From contig CAJORD010000239.1 of assembly GCA_905236605.1 (NCBI GenBank), positions 1 to 5,411 on the forward strand: a stretch of DNA of 5,411 bases. Direction: 5' to 3'. The DNA comes from an uncultured Synergistales bacterium (lineage in GTDB: Bacteria > Synergistota > Synergistia > Synergistales > Aminobacteriaceae). This document shows, piece by piece, positions 3,548 through 5,411 of the stretch. The notes beneath the pieces are model-generated. The model did no database searches. It was given only the letters and a program-made list of their open reading frames with translations, and was not told where the DNA came from. The position numbers and the translations under genes are program-made. Positions within the stretch are counted from its first letter, which is position 1. Each line of letters begins with the position of its first letter.

Positions 3548-5411
3548 ATGAAAAAATATTTTGCAATTTTAATAAGTTTATTTATATTCTTTAATGTAAA
3601 TTGCGTATTTGCAGCATATTACGAAAATAGCGACGGAAAAACTGCAGAAACTGCATTTGTAATAAATAATGCTGAAGATTTCAAGCTAATGCGCGACAGA
3701 ATCAACGCTAGCGACGACGAGAAAGGCTCATATTACAAATTAAATGCTGACATTGATATAAGTTCCGAAACAAATTGGATTGGAATTTTAGATTTTCAGG
3801 GCGTATTTGACGGTCAAAACCATGTTATAACTGTGAATATCAGCCGCGATTACTTGTATACAGGACTTTTTGAAAATATAAGTAATTCTTCAACTGCTGT
3901 AAAAAATTTGAAAGTTACAGGCAGCGTAACAGGAGGCTGGGCCGGCGGTTTCGTATGGGGACTAGAATCCGGCACTATAGAAAATTGTAGTTTCAGCGGA
4001 ACTGTACAATCTACCGAAGAATGGGCAGGCGGCTTTGTTGACCTCATGTTGGGTGGCACGATTAGAAATTGTAATTTCAACGGGAAAGTTGTATCATCGA
4101 CACATTCAGCCGCAGGCTTTGTATCTGAATTACATGCAGGCAACATCGAAAATTGCACCGTTACAACAGACAGCGAAATCACAGGCCCTTCATACGCAGG
4201 CGGAATTATTGGACTTATGCACGGCGGTTATGTGAAAAATTGTACAACGGAAGTTAATTTATCTGCCGAGAGCAAAGGCGGAATCGTAGGCGGTGCAACA
4301 GCTGAAGTTACCTCTAATCTCTCCGGAAATAAATGGCCAAATATTTACACTCAAGTTGGCGGCATATTGCAAAATAATTCCACTGAAGGAATAATAATAA
4401 GATGGAATGGCCATAGATACCAAATTTACAACGAAAATCTAACGTGGGAACAAGCTAAAGCACGCTGTGAACAACTTGGCGGACATTTAATAACGATCAC
4501 AAGCGAGGCTGAACAAAATTTTATTAATACAGTTCTTCAAAATGCTAATACAAGTTTCAACGCATATTGGATCGGAGCAAAAGCTGATGAATTAGGCTGG
4601 TGGAAATGGCTTACAGACGAAGTTTTTGAGAAACAGTACGAAAATTTTACCAGTGGTCAGCCTGATGGCTCTGGAATTTATTTGCAAATATTAATTTCAC
4701 AAGAAAACGGAAGCGCAATTCAGTCCAGCAGCGTTTTGGGCGAGTGGGACGACACAACGACAGATACAACTATACAACGCGGTTATATTTGCGAATGGGA
4801 CGATGAACAGGAAGTTGCAACTGCGCCACTTTCGTCAGAATTTCAGCAATGGCAAGAAAATCCCGATGCATGGCAAGATACAACTGATGATTTACCCACT
4901 GGATCCTTACCAAATCCTGTAGATAATTCACATCTTGAAAATAACCCTGCAAATGTAGAAATCGCAACGCTTCCTACATCATATGATTCAAGAATTACTC
5001 ATGGTCTTCCTCCAATTAGAAATCAAGGTGGTTATCGCACTTGTTGGGCATTTGCAGCACTTGGCGCAATGGAGGCCGATTATATTGCTCAAAAAATGAG
5101 TTCTCTAGGCACTTCACCCGACATTTCTGAATTACATTTAGCGTGGTTTTTATACAAAGATCCAAGTTCAGATTTTTACAGCAGCAAAAATGGAAATGGA
5201 GTTTTAATGGCGGGCGGGAACAGTGATAAAGCGGTTTCGCAGCTTAATAAAATTACATTATATCCCGTCAATGAATCCGAAATGCCTTATACAATCGCCG
5301 GAGATGACCAAGCAAACGCAGACAGCAAGGTAGAAGAGTTCGTGAAGAACAAGACTTTTGATACTTTACCAATTAGCTTGAAAGAGACAAATCATTTTGG
5401 GTATGTAAAAA
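3548..5411 (+). CDS. Secreted GLUG-solenoid / C-type lectin / papain-like protease, N-terminal 621 residues, open at right edge
   Basis: The frame is open from ATG 3548 to the edge. Residues 1-22 are a signal peptide (KK, hydrophobic core, VFA before A23). Residues 33-98 (TAFVINNAEDFKLM, then YYKLNADIDIS and GVFDGQNHVI) form the cap that usually precedes GLUG repeats. About 104-249 are solenoid turns with AGGFV and ENC motifs every 26-29 residues. Residues 286-418 are a C-type lectin fold: WEQAKARCEQLGGHL (300-314), YWIGA (340-344), QPD (371-373), GEWDD (398-402) and GYICEW (412-417), with C307 and C415 as the long disulfide. A linker follows. From about 479 a C1 (papain) domain begins: IRNQGG (490-495), with oxyanion Gln493 six residues before nucleophile C499 in TCWAFAA, as in papain. 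The catalytic His and Asn lie outside. I infer an exported, glycan-targeted protease, probably with a C-terminal sorting signal. No good promoter lies between the upstream terminator and this start. Confidence 0.88.
   Translation, partial: MKKYFAILISLFIFFNVNCVFAAYYENSDGKTAETAFVINNAEDFKLMRDRINASDDEKGSYYKLNADIDISSETNWIGILDFQGVFDGQNHVITVNISRDYLYTGLFENISNSSTAVKNLKVTGSVTGGWAGGFVWGLESGTIENCSFSGTVQSTEEWAGGFVDLMLGGTIRNCNFNGKVVSSTHSAAGFVSELHAGNIENCTVTTDSEITGPSYAGGIIGLMHGGYVKNCTTEVNLSAESKGGIVGGATAEVTSNLSGNKWPNIYTQVGGILQNNSTEGIIIRWNGHRYQIYNENLTWEQAKARCEQLGGHLITITSEAEQNFINTVLQNANTSFNAYWIGAKADELGWWKWLTDEVFEKQYENFTSGQPDGSGIYLQILISQENGSAIQSSSVLGEWDDTTTDTTIQRGYICEWDDEQEVATAPLSSEFQQWQENPDAWQDTTDDLPTGSLPNPVDNSHLENNPANVEIATLPTSYDSRITHGLPPIRNQGGYRTCWAFAALGAMEADYIAQKMSSLGTSPDISELHLAWFLYKDPSSDFYSSKNGNGVLMAGGNSDKAVSQLNKITLYPVNESEMPYTIAGDDQANADSKVEEFVKNKTFDTLPISLKETNHFGYVK
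3857..4294 (+). repeat. GLUG-type solenoid repeats (five turns)
   Basis: Protein-level repeats at residues about 104-249 of the lectin-protease. The glycine motifs AGGFV, AGGFV, AAGFV, AGGII and KGGIV start at residues 132, 160, 188, 217 and 243. The motifs IENC, IRNC, IENC and VKNC put cysteines at 147, 175, 203 and 232. The period of 28-29 fits a right-handed beta-solenoid of the GLUG type, a module common in bacterial adhesins and IgA-protease-like surface proteins. Confidence 0.75.

Noticed and set aside
3548..3616. Possible lipoprotein signal, because Cys19 lies near the end of the signal peptide of the lectin-protease.
   Set aside because: The residues before the Cys are V-N, not a lipobox (small residue at -1), and a normal signal peptidase I site (VFA before A23) follows directly.
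3850..4182. Minus-strand open frame of 110 codons inside the solenoid region, and similar shorter ones at 4035-4235 (+) and 4770-4967 (-).
   Set aside because: Repetitive composition of the solenoid-coding strand keeps other frames open. None has a ribosome site or recognisable domain, whereas the plus-strand frame from 3548 is continuous and carries known motifs.
4100..4300. Regular spacing in the solenoid-coding DNA, considered as a direct-repeat or CRISPR-like array.
   Set aside because: The periodicity is in the protein; the nucleotide copies differ strongly and there are no constant repeats with unique spacers.

Overview
The window is AT-rich, densely coding bacterial DNA. The best lineage marker is the C-terminus of the protein at 1361-3457: a Gly/Ser linker, the motif GSGCNAGIGAF, a hydrophobic helix and a terminal RKI. 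This is the layout of the Synergist-CTERM protein-sorting domain, so I infer a member of the Synergistota, probably an anaerobe and possibly host-associated. Genus cannot be told from this sequence.

Layout. Minus strand, left side: the N-terminal 199 residues of a membrane-anchored L,D-transpeptidase (YkuD fold; gene runs off the left edge, 597 to 1), and 58 bp upstream of it a 145-residue XRE-type helix-turn-helix regulator (1093 to 656). Both read leftwards and could be co-transcribed. Plus strand, right side: a 698-residue secreted, surface-sorted protein (1361-3457), a clear intrinsic terminator (3476-3524), then the first 621 residues of a large secreted multidomain protein (3548 to the right edge). 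That protein has a signal peptide, a GLUG-type beta-solenoid, a C-type lectin domain and the start of a papain-family (C1) cysteine protease domain. It is open at the edge; the protease His and Asn and any C-terminal sorting signal lie outside.

The 267-bp gap between the regulator and the surface protein holds divergent promoters. A strong sigma70-type promoter (TTGACT-N16-TATAAT, 1197-1224) points right and a weaker one (TTGTGA-N17-TAATAT) points left. Two related palindromes, TTTGCAAA and TTTGCGCAAA, lie 24 bp centre to centre, the second inside the spacer of the rightward promoter. The simplest reading, which is inference, is that the XRE protein controls the surface gene and perhaps itself.

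Taken together this looks like a cell-envelope locus: a wall cross-linking enzyme, a local switch, and two exported proteins built for surface display, one apparently combining carbohydrate binding with proteolysis. The individual families are known. The less ordinary points are the domain combination, a cysteine ladder in the solenoid, a codon-usage patch in an Ig-like module, and the compact divergent control region. I saw no tRNA, rRNA, CRISPR array, insertion sequence or attachment site.
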